NCBI GenBank assembly: GCA_963580285.1
Contig: OY757014.1
Location: 13,034,725 to 13,098,724, forward strand
DNA from: Lucinisca nassula
Lineage: Eukaryota > Mollusca > Bivalvia > Lucinida > Lucinidae
Direction of reading: 5' to 3'
DNA: 64,000 nucleotides
Positions 9,886 through 21,677 of this stretch are shown here, piece after piece (the stretch's first letter is position 1; each line of letters opens with the position of its first letter). The translations under genes and the position numbers were made by a program. The notes beneath the pieces are model-generated. The model made no database searches, had not been told where the DNA came from, and was given only the letters and a program-made list of their open reading frames with translations.

Positions 9886-10038
9886 ACCAAACTTTTTCCT
9901 TCATAGGCGGCGATCGGAATAAGTCGTGAATTTCCGTTAAAACCTATCTGGGCGAGATATTCGAGTTATCTCCCTGTACACCACTGGGATCAAGGTACAG
10001 AATAGCCAATATTTTTTCTCCAGTCGCTGACCTCAGGG
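9886..10038. repeat. Repeat E, copy 1
   Basis: Matches 12670-12837 almost base for base, beginning AACTTTTTCCTTCAT and ending GTCGCTGACCTCAGGG. No coding sequence. Confidence 0.8.
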
Positions 10039-10239
10039 AATCATTAATCGTATATCTGCAGATATGACACTTTGATCTACCTGTAGGTATTCAAAGGAGC
10101 GCTTAAGTAGTGCTCAAATTAAGGCTTTCTAAATATGAAAAAGAACTTCTTGAAGTAACAACCATGCCTTTTCATTTCGAGCCATCTAGTATGAACGAAC
10201 ATATTTAACATATTGAAGAGCTACATTATGCAGAATTGC

Positions 10240-10317
<78 letters not shown>

Positions 10318-10400
10318 GTTATCAATATTATTATTATTAGTAGTAGTAGTAGTGTTTTTTTTTCATTATTTATTTATTTATTTTTTATTTTTTATTTTTT
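10240..10400. repeat. AT-rich microsatellite (AAT/ATT runs)
   Basis: About 12 AAT units switching to ATT units, then TAG and ATTT runs. The AAT/ATT switch makes it self-complementary. Confidence 0.9.
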
Positions 10401-10599
10401 TTGACATGTAGGATATTGGGTCTATATCTCTTGTCAGTCTCTTGTCCAGTGATTTTAAATAAGGATTAAGGTCAAATATGATACGTGAAATCTCTTAACT
10501 CGGATCTTTTTATGCATTTATTTTATCTATTTATTTAAATAAATAACATTGTTAGCCAATCACGAACACACGCCTATAAGACTCGATCAAGATGAACTC

Positions 10600-10915
10600 A
10601 GATTTTGTTTGTTTGTTTGATTTGAGGTTTAACGTCCCCGTCAACACGGTAAAGGTCATTTTGGAGACGTTGCTTACAATTTTGTGGGACTTTTACCCGA
10701 CATTGAGATGAACTGACATCTCAAGCCCTGTCGCCAAATGAAACCAACAGGGTTTATTAGCATCCGCCTCGCACCGCGGTTCCTTGACATAAGGCTTAGA
10801 TCCTCTAAGCGGTTTACCAGTACTATTGTGCGGGCCGGATTCAGCTCTGCGTGGAAGCATCATGCAGCCCATATATTTCTTCCAGCCCCTATGGGCGGGA
10901 GCCGAGATGAACTCA
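10600..10915 (+). repeat. Dispersed repeat family C, full copy
   Basis: About 300 bp from GAGGTTTAACGTCCCCGTC to CCTATGGGCGGGAGCC. Same family as 13651-13920, 25727-26027, 38124-38418, 60330-60625 and 61690-63305. SINE-like in size, but I see no clear tRNA promoter boxes. Confidence 0.8.
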
Positions 10916-10951
10916 GATGAGAAAGTTCTTACATTAAACCCAATTTTGTTC

Positions 10952-11217
10952 TATGACGAAAACACGCCTATACATATACTTTGTAAATTTTACCACCAAA
11001 AAAATGAAAATTTTCAGATAAAAAAAAATGATATTTTTCTTCTTTCTGCTCAAGACAGAGATTGTGGATACTCGTTAGAACCGCCTCGGCGAGGCGGTTC
11101 TAACGAGTACCCACAATCTGGGTTTTTAAGAAGAAATAAGAAAAATAATGTATACCCCTGCAAACCCAAGTTTTACTACATGAAAGTGGAGTTATAGGGG
11201 TCAAATTTTCGTGATGG
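10952..11217. mobile_element. MITE family A, full copy
   Basis: Left end GACGAAAACACGCCTATA, central hairpin ACTCGTTAGAACCGCCTC / GAGGCGGTTCTAACGAGT at about 11070-11110, right end TTTTCGTGATGG (the final ATAGGCG is lost). Confidence 0.85.
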
Positions 11218-11525
11218 TCTGCCGCAGTCATAATTGACACCTTAAGAGTTAATATCTTACACCGATATACAGTATATTGTATAAAATATTTCCTGAATAA
11301 TTTAAAGGACGCCATAAAAAGTAACTTATAGGTAAACACATTTTGAAAAATGTTGTCTTCCCAAGTCATGATTGACACCTTAAGAGTTAACACTACACCG
11401 ATATACAGTATATTGTATAACACCTTAAGAGTTAACACTACACCGATATACAGTATATTGTATAAGATATTCCCTGAATACTTGAAAGGACGCCATAAAA
11501 GTTACATAATGTGTAAACACAGATT
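11218..11525. repeat. Tandem repeats with ACACCGATATACAGTATATTG
   Basis: Three direct copies of a segment containing CACCTTAAGAGTTAA followed by ACACCGATATACAGTATA. The middle copy is truncated. No gene seen. Confidence 0.75.
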
Positions 11526-11532
11526 AGCCTAT

Positions 11533-11571
<39 letters not shown>

Positions 11572-11577
11572 TTATAA
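11526..11577. repeat. (ATTT)n microsatellite
   Basis: Twelve or so ATTT units. Confidence 0.95.
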
Positions 11578-11879
11578 AGGACATTTCACTCATATTTGAA
11601 TTGGCTGTAATGTTTGTCCTAAACAATTTTAACACAATTTCGAAAAATGTTGTTTGTCGAGCTATGGTTGACACTTTAAGAATTCAAGAAAGATATAAAA
11701 ATTGCCTTAAAAGTCGGTCACAGAAGGTGATTACAGATACGGCATATTTATTCCATCAGTTTATGTTTCGAGAAGAAATACGAAAAGTAGCAATTTTTTT
11801 TTATCTGAATACTTTCATTTTTTGGTGGTAAAATTTTCAATATTTTTTAATAGACGTGTTTTCGAAATTAATCAACTCA

Positions 11880-12013
11880 AAACCTGGAAAATGTCATCTG
11901 CACTAGTTATGATTTACACTTTAAGAGTTAATAAAACTGTACATAAATCAACCCACCATAAAAATTGTCTATCAAATCAATCACAAAAAGTGAACAATGA
12001 TGAGACTGTTACT

Positions 12014-12065
<52 letters not shown>

Positions 12066-12310
12066 TTTAATTTAATTAATCAAATTGTTATCTTCAATAT
12101 TATGATTGGCACTTTAAGGGTTACACATGATTGACACTTTAAAGATTAACACATAATGGGGGACGACGGGCACGCGCCAACTCATTGTTAAATTAAAGCA
12201 CGTTTGTTAACTTCGTCATCACGATAACACACCTATATAATTCTGACCCACGTGTACCCCACTTTTATATAGTACAACTTGGGTTTATAAGGGTATACAT
12301 GATTTATTTG
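11880..12310. repeat. Dispersed repeat shared with 15745-15990
   Basis: The stretch TTAAGAGTTAATAAAACTGT ... GGCACGCGCCAACTCATTG ... CACCTATATAATTCTGACCC recurs at 15745-15990. Here it holds an (ATTT)n run at 12012-12065 and ends in a partial family A MITE at about 12220-12310. No gene. Confidence 0.75.
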
Positions 12311-12464
12311 ACTGTTACTCTAAAACCTCAAATCAAACAAGCAAAAGAAATGCCTTTATTAACCTTTAAACAAAAGACATACCTTTGATATGCGGAAAAT
12401 AGTGGAAAATTCGGACAGAGGACGGTTTCTACTAAAGTAGAATCTTTCATCTCTGAATTAATAA

Positions 12465-12542
12465 AATAATTGTTTGTATCGCCTTATATTGCCATTATGT
12501 ATGATAGATTGAGAGAATAAAATATTTGATTGATTGATTGAT
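12465..12542 (+). repeat. Probable LINE 3' tail with (TTGA)n
   Basis: AATAAAATATTTGATTGATT followed by TTGA repeats, resembling the 3' end of a severely truncated non-LTR retrotransposon. Confidence 0.5.
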
Positions 12543-12669
12543 CCAGCTCTCATCACAAAAACACACCTATATTATCGTGACTCTTTGAATAAGTTCTGAA
12601 TAGTTAGATCCTTTGGAACAAAGAATACACCAAATAAACGAAAATAGCAGACTCGGTTTCATTGAGTCT

Positions 12670-12837
12670 GTTCATGACCAGTCATACCGAACTTTTTCCT
12701 TCATAGGCGGCGATCGGAATAAGTCGTGAATTTCCGTTAAAACCTATCTATGCGAGATATTCGAGTTATCTCCCTGTACACCACTGGAATCAAGGTACAG
12801 AATAGCCAATATTTTTTCTCTAGTCGCTGACCTCAGG
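12670..12837. repeat. Repeat E, copy 2
   Basis: Second copy of 9886-10038; it runs into the left end of the large palindrome. Confidence 0.8.
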
Positions 12838-13654
12838 GCGCCTTGCTATAATTCTGATCGATATCTAGGGTCTACATGGGGTGTTCATTATTTTTTGTTT
12901 TAACGAGCACCCACAACATACATGTGGAATATATATAAGAAAAGTATCATTTATTTTATTCAGACGTAAGACAGATTGTTGATACTCGTCAGGACAACCT
13001 CATTGACACTGTTCTAACGAGCACCCACAACCTATGTGTGGAATATAAATAACAAAAGTATCATTTTTTTTATTCCGACGTAAGACATAGGTTGTGGGTA
13101 CTCATCAGTAAGAAAAGTATCATACATTTTCTGCAGTAAAACGTTTTGTCAGTGAGAGTCTAGATGACAACAAATTTATTTTATAAATATGGAATTTTTA
13201 AATCCGATGTTTGTTTTAAAGTTTATTTCATTGTTTTAAAGAATTAATGAAATAAACTTTAAAACAAACATCGGATTTAAAAATTCCGTATTTATAAAAT
13301 AAATTTGTTGTCATCTAGACTCTCACTGACAAAACGTTTTACTGCAGAAAATGTATGATACTTTTCTTACTGATGAGTACCCACAACCTATGTCTTACGT
13401 CGGAATAAAAAAAATGATACTTTTGTTATTTATATTCCACACATAGGTTGTGGGTGCTCGTTAGAACAGTGTCAATGAGGTTGTCCTGACGAGTATAAAC
13501 AATCTGTCTTACGTCTGAATAAAATAAATGATACTTTTCTTATATATATTCCACATGTATGTTGTGGGTGCTCGTTAAAACAAAAAATAATGAACACCCC
13601 ATGTAGACCCTAGATATCGATCAGAATTATAGCAAGGCGCCCTGAGGTCAGCGA
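12824..13654. repeat. 831-bp near-perfect palindrome
   Basis: The left arm 12824-13232 is the reverse complement of 13246-13654 with only a few differences; the spacer is 13 bp. Each arm includes two copies of a CACCCACAACCTATGT-type motif related to the family A hairpin. No coding sequence. Confidence 0.92.
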
Positions 13655-13920
13655 TATGGGCTGCATGATGCTTCCATGCAGAGCTGAATCTGGCCCACAC
13701 ACTAGTACTGGTAAACGGCTTAGAGGATCTAAGCCTGTCCAGGAACCGCGGTGCGAGGCGGACCGTCCATGCTAATAAACCCTATTGGTTTCATTGGGCG
13801 ACAGGGCTTGAGATGTCATTTCATCTCAGTGTTGGGTAAAAGTCCCACAAAATTGGAAGCAACGTCTCCAAAATGACCTTTACAGTGTTGACGGGGAAGT
13901 TAAACCTAAAATCAAAACAA
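13651..13920 (-). repeat. Dispersed repeat family C
   Basis: Minus-strand copy, from GGGCTGCATGATGCTTCC to GTTGACGGGGAAGTTAAACC. Starts at the right end of the palindrome. Confidence 0.8.
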
Positions 13921-14645
13921 CAGTATTTTTAGTGTTAAAAATTATGAATGATATTTTTTTTACCGCTACCTTATGCATTCTTAAAAGAATGACCATTCAT
14001 TTTCTCTTTACCTGCCCCAGTCAGTGGCATGTTATTATCTTATCTTAAGGACCGCCTCTGATCTGCTATGGGGCAATAAAACGATTATGAAGACAGTGTG
14101 ATTGCTACTGTTTGTTTATACACGGTAGAGCAGTTTTCCGTATATTAATGAAAGCAAGCGAAAGGCAATACAAGAAATCAAACGCAAGCCACAACCCGTA
14201 TATTGGAGATAAAAAAAAAATCATATGTACTTGTTAGCACAGCCTCGGCAAGGGGGTTCTGACGAATACCAATATTACATGTAACAAACTTATTATTTCA
14301 TCATTTATTATTATTAATAATTTATTTCATTTAACAGACAATACCCGTACCTGACTTTGAACCAATCAGATAACTTATGTAATTTATTCCTGCAAATTTC
14401 AGTGTAGATCCTGATCAGACTCAGAGGCAATCTGATCTGGATCTGCACTATGTGCAAAGATAGGTGTTATCGGGAATGACACGTTATTGCTTAAACTGGT
14501 CCGTTTGTAGTAAAATGTTTTCCATTCATAAAATCACAGAGTGTGAAACGTGTGATAAATAAATAGGCCGTTACAAAGCATGTTCTGCACGAGCAAACGT
14601 AGTAGAAACTTCTGAGTGGTAAGTGTAATAATAAGATTATAGAGG
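13921..14645. other. No gene recognised; one decayed MITE
   Basis: AT-rich sequence with a partial family A hairpin at about 14180-14275 (TTAGCACAGCCTCGGC / GGGGGTTCTGACGA). Nothing else recognised. Confidence 0.5.

Positions 14646-14682
<37 letters not shown>
14646..14682. repeat. (CT)n microsatellite
   Basis: About 18 CT units. Confidence 0.95.
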
Positions 14683-14685
<3 letters not shown>

Positions 14686-14705
14686 CAAACATGTAGATAG
14701 ATATT

Positions 14706-14803
14706 CATTACGAAAAGCACGCCTTACCCCTGTAACCAAGGTTTTACTTTGTAAAAGTGGGGTTCAAGGGGTGTCAAATTTTCATAGGCGTGTTTCCGTG
14801 ATG
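14706..14803. mobile_element. MITE family A, internally deleted
   Basis: Ends ACGAAAAGCACGCC and GGCGTGTTTCCGTGATG are kept; the central hairpin is missing. Confidence 0.7.
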
Positions 14804-14974
14804 TAAAGCGACTGCGTATAGATAAGTATTAAGTGGCCCGGCCGATTGATAATTTCTGTTTCTTTTTTACGTGTACTAAATAAGCTTATTTATACATCAC
14901 ATCTTTATAAATGTCTGTTTCTAATGCCAAACAAGTACAACATAGATATCTTACAATAACATAATTAACTTCTT

Positions 14975-15110
14975 TAATTCTGTGAGGCGGTTCTAACGAG
15001 TACCCACAACCTTCGTCTTAGAGGAGGTTTCAGAAAAAAACGTTTTTAACCTAGTAAGCCCCATTTTACTCTATAAAATGGGTGTAGGGGTTAAATTACG
15101 CACAAGTTCA
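14975..15110. mobile_element. MITE family A, right-half remnant
   Basis: Half hairpin (GGCGGTTCTAACGAGTACCC) followed by the family's inner right part; the left half and both ends are gone. Confidence 0.6.
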
Positions 15111-15112
15111 CC

Positions 15113-15228
<116 letters not shown>

Positions 15229-15744
15229 GGCAAGTGTTGTGTCAAGGCAAATTTATGCACAACAAAATCAGTAAAGGAGCACTGTATTTCATTTCTTTAC
15301 GTATAGACCAGGGACTCAAGGTTCTCGCCTTTATAACAAGTATTTCGCCGTCCGGTACGAAAAACAATGCAAACAAACAGCAGCAGCAGCAACTACAACA
15401 AATATAATTTCTTCTATAAAATTGCTTCAAGATCTGTCACCAGTAATATGTCTAGGAAAACCTTTTACTTCAAAACCTTCAGCATCTCACTGTTTATATT
15501 CTGTTATATTTGCATACTTGCAGCTCGATATGGCAACAATATTAATGTCTGTGGCGTAAAACAAATTAATTAAATTTATAAATATTATAAATAAACATAA
15601 TATTAACATGCACGGCCGGCTTTCTGGCCCAAAACAATAAAATATACTAAAATTCAGCATTTCAGCAGATCAGCGTTTTAGTCACTATCTGCTGATCAGC
15701 AACCTGCTGAATTCAGCAGGTTTTTCAGCGTTTTAGACAGGCCC
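15229..15744. other. No gene recognised
   Basis: Contains a short CAG run, a CCGGC-rich junction near 15615, and TTCAGCA-type words repeated around 15645-15740 that could fold (CAGCAGATCAGCG / CTGCTGATCAGC). No reading frame of note. Confidence 0.5.
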
Positions 15745-16009
15745 CTTTAAGAGTTAATAAAACTGTACATAAATCAAGACACCACAAAAATTGTCTATCA
15801 AATCAATCACAAAAAGTGAACTTGTGAACAATGATGAGACTGGGCACGCGCCAACTCATTGTTAAATTAAAGCACGTTTGTTAACTTCGTCATCACGATA
15901 ACACACCTATATAATTCTGACCCACGTGTACCCCACTTTTATATAGTACAACTGGGGTTTAAAGGGATATACATTATTTATTTGACTGTTGCTCTAAAAC
16001 CTCAAGTCA
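15745..16009. repeat. Second copy of the repeat at 11880-12310
   Basis: Lacks the (ATTT)n run of the first copy and continues into a family A MITE left end. Confidence 0.75.
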
Positions 16010-16261
16010 GCTGCAGTGAAGATAAATAAGTTTTATACAGTAAAACTGGGGTTTACAGTAGTATACATTATTTTTTTCTTATTTTTGATCAAAACAAAGA
16101 TTGTGGATACTCGTTAGAACTGCCTCACCGAGGCGGCTCTGACGAGTTCCTATAATCTATTTTTGGAACAGAAGTATGAAAAATAGCAGAATGTTATATC
16201 TAAACATTTTCATTTTTTGTGTGGTAAAATTTGTCAGTATAGGCGTGATTTCGTAATGTGA
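15890..16261. mobile_element. MITE family A, copy with a duplicated inner part
   Basis: Left end CACGATAACACACCTATA, imperfect hairpin at about 16105-16145 (ACTGCCTCACCGAGGCGGCT), right end TATAGGCGTGATTTCGTAATG. Confidence 0.7.
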
Positions 16262-17424
16262 ATTTAGACAATTTCATTTTTATTGACGGTGGTTTAGTCA
16301 AAGTCATCAACAGAATGGCAAACAGTGTAGATCTGGAGAAAAGACGGCTCATCCTGAGCAGTCGCACCATGCTCTACACTGTTTGCAAAGTAACTGTGCG
16401 GACAGGCAGAGTTGAAACTCATTAACAGAAATTAACAGAATAGCAAAGAGTGTTTTGTTCTGCACAAAACATAGATTGTTGGTGCTCGTTTGACCCCCCT
16501 CGATGAGGCGAATGTGCACTGTACTGGTTAACCGCTTACGGATAAGCTTGCTCAGGAAAAGTGTGGACAGGTAAACTGACAGGCTCAAAACTGACCTAAA
16601 TAGTGTTGACTGGGCCGTTAAACTCCAATACAAACAAACAAACAAAATCAATCACTGGCTTCAGACTGCCAATTAACTTTTCATGGTGGTTTTAATCGCC
16701 TGCTGCACTTTCATGAATAAAGGATTCGTATCGTATCGTATCGTATCATTTAATCGCCATTTCCCAGTTTATGATTTCGACAATTTTTGTCCTTTTGACA
16801 TATTTGCCGCCCGTTCATAATGAATGAAAACATAAATGTAACAAAACTGAGACAAAATAAAATATAGAAATCCGAGAAATATAACCACTGTATCAAGTAT
16901 ATTATCCGCATCATGAACTGCAGTACTGAAAAACAGCTTATAAAACGATTTTTAAGCTCTCGGGGAAGCAATTTATCATTTTTCAGTAGAACTAAACTTT
17001 ATATCATCGTAAACTTTGAACAACAGTCTAACAGTATATAACAGTGACTTAATTCCAAACAAATCATTTCTATTTAATATTGGCAACCAAACATGGAAAT
17101 CTGAACGTTTTTTTTAAAAAATACATTGCCGTCTATGGAGCATATAGGCATGACATTAAATTGCAGATGGAAGCAATAAGAATTAATTATTCATCACTTT
17201 GAAATGCACCAAATAAAAACTGAATAATTTTCTTACATGAGGATAACAGTGACTTTTTTCTAGTGTTAAGGATAAATAAGATACGAGGAGTTAAGATTTT
17301 TTTCCTTAATAATTTTAATATGAAAAACCTTCAAAATATACAGGTAACTTTAACTGCCGATTTCCTACGGAAATCGATATTCAACTCGGTAATTTCCGGT
17401 GAATGAAGGAAAAAGTTCAACATG
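16010..17424. repeat. 1.4-kb direct duplication, copy A
   Basis: From AGCTGCAGTGAAGATAAA to AAGTTCAACATG. Matches 17592-18787 plus 21165-21677. Copy A lacks the SINE and the Naiad found in copy B but carries a short insert with AATAAAGG and (CGTAT)n at about 16700-16747. No gene is evident in it. Confidence 0.88.
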
Positions 17425-17591
17425 ACTGAAATGTGCAATGCCAGCCACGCCCTCTAGCACTGGCTTAAGCAGAACTCTATTTTCAAAATGATTCTAAATG
17501 AACCCAATGATCCCAAAGGACCAGAAAATATGATCTGCACTATGATGGATGTACGGGGAGCATTTTTACGGCCGCCACACGACACAGCACC
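17425..17591 (-). repeat. Retrozyme-related fragment without ribozyme
   Basis: Minus-strand reading shares GGCGGCCGTAAAA, CTCCCCGTACATCCATCATA and TCCTTTGGGATCATTG with the internal part of 1392-1642 and with 34940-35040. Confidence 0.6.
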
Positions 17592-18124
17592 AGCTGCAGT
17601 GAAGATAAATAAGTTTTATACAGTAAAACGGGGGTTTACAGAAGTATACATTATTTTTTTCTTATTTTTGATCAAAACAAAGATTGTGGATACTCGTTAG
17701 AACTGCCTCACCGATGCGGCTCTGACGAGTTCCTATAATCTATTTTTGGAACAGAAGTATGAAAAATAGCAAAATTTTCTATCTAAACATTTTCATTTTT
17801 TTGTGTGGTAAAATTTGTCAGTATAGGCGTGATTTCGTAATGTGAATTTAGACAATTCCATTTTTATTGACGGTGGTTTAATCAAAGTCATCAACAGAAT
17901 GGCAAACAATGTAGATCTGGAGAAAAGAAGGCTCATCCTGAGCAGTCGCACCATGCTCTACACTGTTTGCAAAGTAACTGTGCGGACAGGCAGAGTTGAA
18001 ACTCATTAACAGAAATTAACAGATTAGCAAACAGTGTTTTGTTCTGCACAAGACATAGATTGTTGGTGCTCGTTTGAACCCCCTCGATGAGGCGAATTTG
18101 CACTGTACTGGTTAACCGCTTACG

Positions 18125-18457
18125 AGTGTGTGTGTGAATTCGGGTTTAACGTCGCTTTCAACAATTTTTCAGTCATATCACGACGGTGTCTGGTTGCGAC
18201 AGGGAGCTCAATGCTCACTTTTATAGTGCTGCCTCACTGAAGTATCATGTCCCAGACACATTACATGATACCACACCCAGTCACATTATCCTGACACTGG
18301 GTCAACCAGTCCTAGCTCTACCCCGTAAATCCGAGTGCCAAGCGAGGAGCAGCTAGTACCATTTTTAACGACTTTGGTATGTCGCGGCCCGGGATCGAAC
18401 CCGTGACCTCCCTTCCCCGGAGCGGACACTCTACCAACTGAGCTATCGGGGCCGGTA
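18125..18457 (-). mobile_element. tRNA-derived SINE S1, full length
   Basis: The minus-strand head reads like a tRNA: A box TAGCTCAGTTGGTAGAGTG, B box GGTTCGATCCC. The body runs to GCGACGTTAAACCCGAATTC and a (CA)n tail. It is flanked by the 11-bp target-site duplication AACCGCTTACG (18114-18124 and 18458-18468) and is absent from duplication copy A. Confidence 0.92.
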
Positions 18458-18839
18458 AACCGCTTACGTATAAGCTTGCTCAGGAAAAGTGTGGACAGGT
18501 AAACTGACCGGCTCAAAACTGACCTAAATAGTGTTGACTGGGCCGTTAAACTCCAATACAACAAACAAAATCAGTCACTGGCTTCAGACTGCCAATTAAC
18601 TTTTCATGGTGGTTTTAATCGCCATTTAATCGCCCTTTCACAGTTAATGATTTCGACAATTTTTGTCCTTTTGACATATTTGCCGCCGATTCATAATGAA
18701 TGAAAACAAAAATGTAACAAAACTGAGACAAAATAAAATAAAGAAATCCGAGAAATATAACCACTGTATCAAGTATATTATCCGCATGTTGTTTATTACT
18801 AGTAATTACAAAATTAATACAAAAAAGCTTTACAGGTAG

Positions 18840-20540
18840 CATAAAGCCCTTAAGGACTGGAAACTTAGCATTTTAAAACTAGTGAATAAACGCATTTCTT
18901 TCTATTCTCAAAATACTAACTTATTACCTCCTAAGCCCAAGACGTCTTTACGTCATCTTAAACTAGGTATTCAAGAATTCCATAAGAAGTTTGTTTTGGC
19001 CCCTGCAGACAAGGCCGCTAACAACGTCGTCGTTGTGTGACGGCTCCACTATGTTAACACGCTTAAGCAAGAGCTTGGTGGTACTAAGGCCTATGAACTT
19101 CAGCCTTTAGCTGAAGAGAGAGCTATAGTAGATAAACATGTTTGTCTTTCAGCCACCAAGTTTGCTGTGTGTGTTAACGAAGGCCAAGACAAGCTTCCTA
19201 CGCTATACTGGTTACCAAAACTTCATAAAAAACCTTACAAAGCACGGTTTATTGCAAATTCTAGCTCTTGCACTACCACTGAACTTTCTAAATTATTAAC
19301 TTCCTGTCTTACTGCTATTAAAACGCATGTAATTAAATATTGTGATAAAGTCTTTGAAAGATCAGGAAGAAATCTGTTTTGGTCTATAAAAAATTCGAAT
19401 GAGGTTTTAAATAAATTGAAATCCAGACATTTTCGTGCTTCTAGTCTGTCTACCTACGATTTTTCTACTCTTTACACTACACTTCCTCATAATCTTATAA
19501 AAGAAAAGCTTATTGATTTAATTGAATGGGCTTTTCACAGAGAAGATTCTCTCTATCTTGCATGTAATGTCAGAAATGCGTTTTTCACTTCTAAAGAGCA
19601 TAAGAATTATACACTTTGGTCATGTCAGAAAGTGTGTGATGCCCTCACCTTTCTACTGGACAATATTTATATTAGATTCGGTACTAAGTTATTTAGACAA
19701 ATTGTGGATATTCCGATGGGTACTAATTGCGCACCTCTTGTGGCTGATCTATTCTTGTATTGTTATGAAAGAGACTTCATTTTGTCGCTTTCCATTGATA
19801 ACCAATCTGAAATTATTGAAGCTTTTAGCTCAACTTCTAGATATTTAGATGATTTATTAAATATTGATAATACCTATTTTGATGGTTTGATCAGTCAGAT
19901 TTACCCCCTAGAACTTCAGTTAAATAAAGCAAATTCTTCTGATACCGAGGCCCCGTTTTTGGATTTACATCTATCTATTGTAGATGGATTTGTTTCGTGC
20001 AAAATTTATGATAAACGCGATGACTTTGATTTTGAGATTGTAAATTTTCCTTTTTTGGATGGTGATGTTCCTCGTGCGCCATCCTATGGCGTTTATATTT
20101 CGCAATTAATTCGATTTGCTAGAGTGTGTAGTCATGTAACTGACTTCAACACTCGTAATAAATTATTAACGGCTAAACTCCTTAATCAGGGTTATCGGTA
20201 CCATAAACTACGCAAAGCCTTTTCAAAATTTTATAGACGCCATTCTGATTTAATTTCAAAATTCAATATTGGACTTAAATCTCTTCTGCAACAAGGTCTA
20301 TCGGAACCCGAATTTTATGGTGACTTAGTATATAAATTCAGAAAAATATATAACCGCAATGACTTCAGCACCCAATTTCGTAAAATCATTCTTCGATATA
20401 AAAAGATTGGGTACAACATGGATATTATACGACAGACTGCATGCATGGTAGTTAACCCAATCACGGTTGGCAACTTTGCTTCCCTCTTTAATTGCACGCC
20501 GGTGGGTCAGGCCTCAGATTCTATGACGGCTCCAACGTAA
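18840..20540 (+). CDS. Naiad reverse transcriptase, partial, open except one TGA
   Basis: RT of a Penelope-like element; it would synthesise DNA from element RNA at a nicked chromosome. From HKALKDWKLSIL to the stop TAA at 20538-20540 the frame is intact for 566 codons apart from TGA at 19038-19040; the longest part starting with ATG is 19167-20540 (457 residues). Motifs: LPTLYWLPKLHKKPYKARF, TYDFSTLYTT (motif A Asp), IPMGTNCAPLVADLF (motif B) and YLDD at 19842-19853 (motif C). One residue before IPMG is Asp where N1 and N2 have Gly (VDIPMG against LGIPMG and VGIPMG). There is no start codon of its own, no endonuclease and no promoter, so it is a truncated, recent copy rather than a working gene. 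Confidence 0.85.
19038..19040 (+). other. In-frame TGA in N3 RT (putative selenocysteine codon)
   Basis: NNVVVV-TGA-RLHYVNTLKQEL, with the frame open for 66 codons before and 499 after. It is the only stop in this frame. Confidence 0.7.
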
Positions 20541-21118
20541 AGGCTTATTGAGAATTAGAGAGATCTAATTCAAGGTAATGTTGGTTGGTGCCTGATGCTC
20601 TTCTCTGGTCGGGCTCATCGGAGTCTAACTGTTGGTTTTCTTTTGCTCCAGCATTTCAGTGGTTTCTTGCTGTCGAGTCCTCACCGTTGTCTCACCTCTG
20701 TGGTTCTTTGATTTTTGTGTTCACGGAGATGTTGCACTGATGAGTTAGGAGGCCTTCATGCGGACTGAACAAATTATTTGTCTAAATCGCGACGGAAGTA
20801 AGGGCGAGGATTGTGGCCACGTAAAATCGATTTAAGCCCCCCAGTGGAAATCTTCCACTGACCGTTCCAAGGCGGCTCTTCTGTGGCGATTTATTTATGT
20901 CGTTGTTTGTTACTTACTGTATGTATCACTTGTGTCTTTTAATTTTGGATGGCCATATGGCCATTTTGTGGGAAAGTAACTGTCCTTATGGCCTTCCTTT
21001 GTTTAGGTTTCCATTATGGTCTGGTCGCTTAATGTTTGTATTTCTTTCCCTTTGGTGTCTTTTATGGGTGGAGTAAGTTAATTGTATCAATTCCTGATCT
21101 TTGTTTTACTTCTACTTT
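20541..21118 (+). other. 3' untranslated region of Naiad copy N3
   Basis: Ends with the family terminus TTTTACTTCTACTTT. I looked for a SECIS-like hairpin (ATGA...AA...TGA) and found no convincing one by eye. Confidence 0.75.
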
Positions 21119-21677
21119 GATACGATTTCAGGTACATATAATGTGGACTTAGCGAGTTTCGCATCATGGACTGCAGTACTGAAAAACAGCTTATAAACGA
21201 TTTTTAAGCTCTCGGGGAAGCAATTTATCATTTTTCAGTAGAAATGAACTTTATATCATCGTAAACTTTGAACAACAGTCTAACAGTATATAACAGTGAC
21301 TTAATTCCAAACAAATCATTTCTATTCAATATTGGCAACCAAACATGGAAATCTGAACGTTTTTTTTTTTAAAATACATTGCCGTCTATGGAGCATATAG
21401 GCATGACATTAAATTGCAGATGGAAGCAATAAGGATTAATTATTCATCACTTTGAAATGCACCAAATAAAAACTGAATAATTTTCTTACATGAGGATAAC
21501 AGTGACTTTTTTCTAGTGTTAAGGATAAATAAGATACGAGGAGTTAAGATTTTTTTCCTTCATAATTTTAATATAAAAAACCTTCAAAATATACAGGTAA
21601 CTTTAACTGCCGATTTCCTACGGAAATCGATATTCAACTCGGTAATTTCCGGCGAATGAAGGAAAAAGTTCAACATG

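Larger units (their letters stand above)
18783..21164 (+). mobile_element. Naiad-like Penelope element, copy N3 (5'-truncated) with target duplication
   Basis: Inserted in copy B of the duplication. Comparison with copy A at 16910 shows the empty site and a 5-bp duplication CGCAT (18783-18787 and 21160-21164). Homology to N2 starts at 18840. The 52 bp before it (18788-18839) and 41 bp after the family 3' end (21119-21159) match neither the element nor the empty site. The copy begins in the linker/RT junction, so it lacks the endonuclease. Confidence 0.88.
17592..21677. repeat. 1.4-kb direct duplication, copy B (split by two insertions)
   Basis: Same 1.4-kb unit as copy A, interrupted by a SINE (18125-18457) and a Naiad (18788-21159). 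The left part includes a family A hairpin remnant at about 17640-17843. Confidence 0.88.

Noticed and set aside
10213..10404. Open frame of poly-Ile.
   Set aside because: Translation of an ATT microsatellite.
20541..21118. SECIS element in the Naiad 3'UTR.
   Set aside because: ATGA and TGA words exist (for example around 20738-20770) but spacing and pairing do not fit a SECIS by eye. Needs a covariance search.
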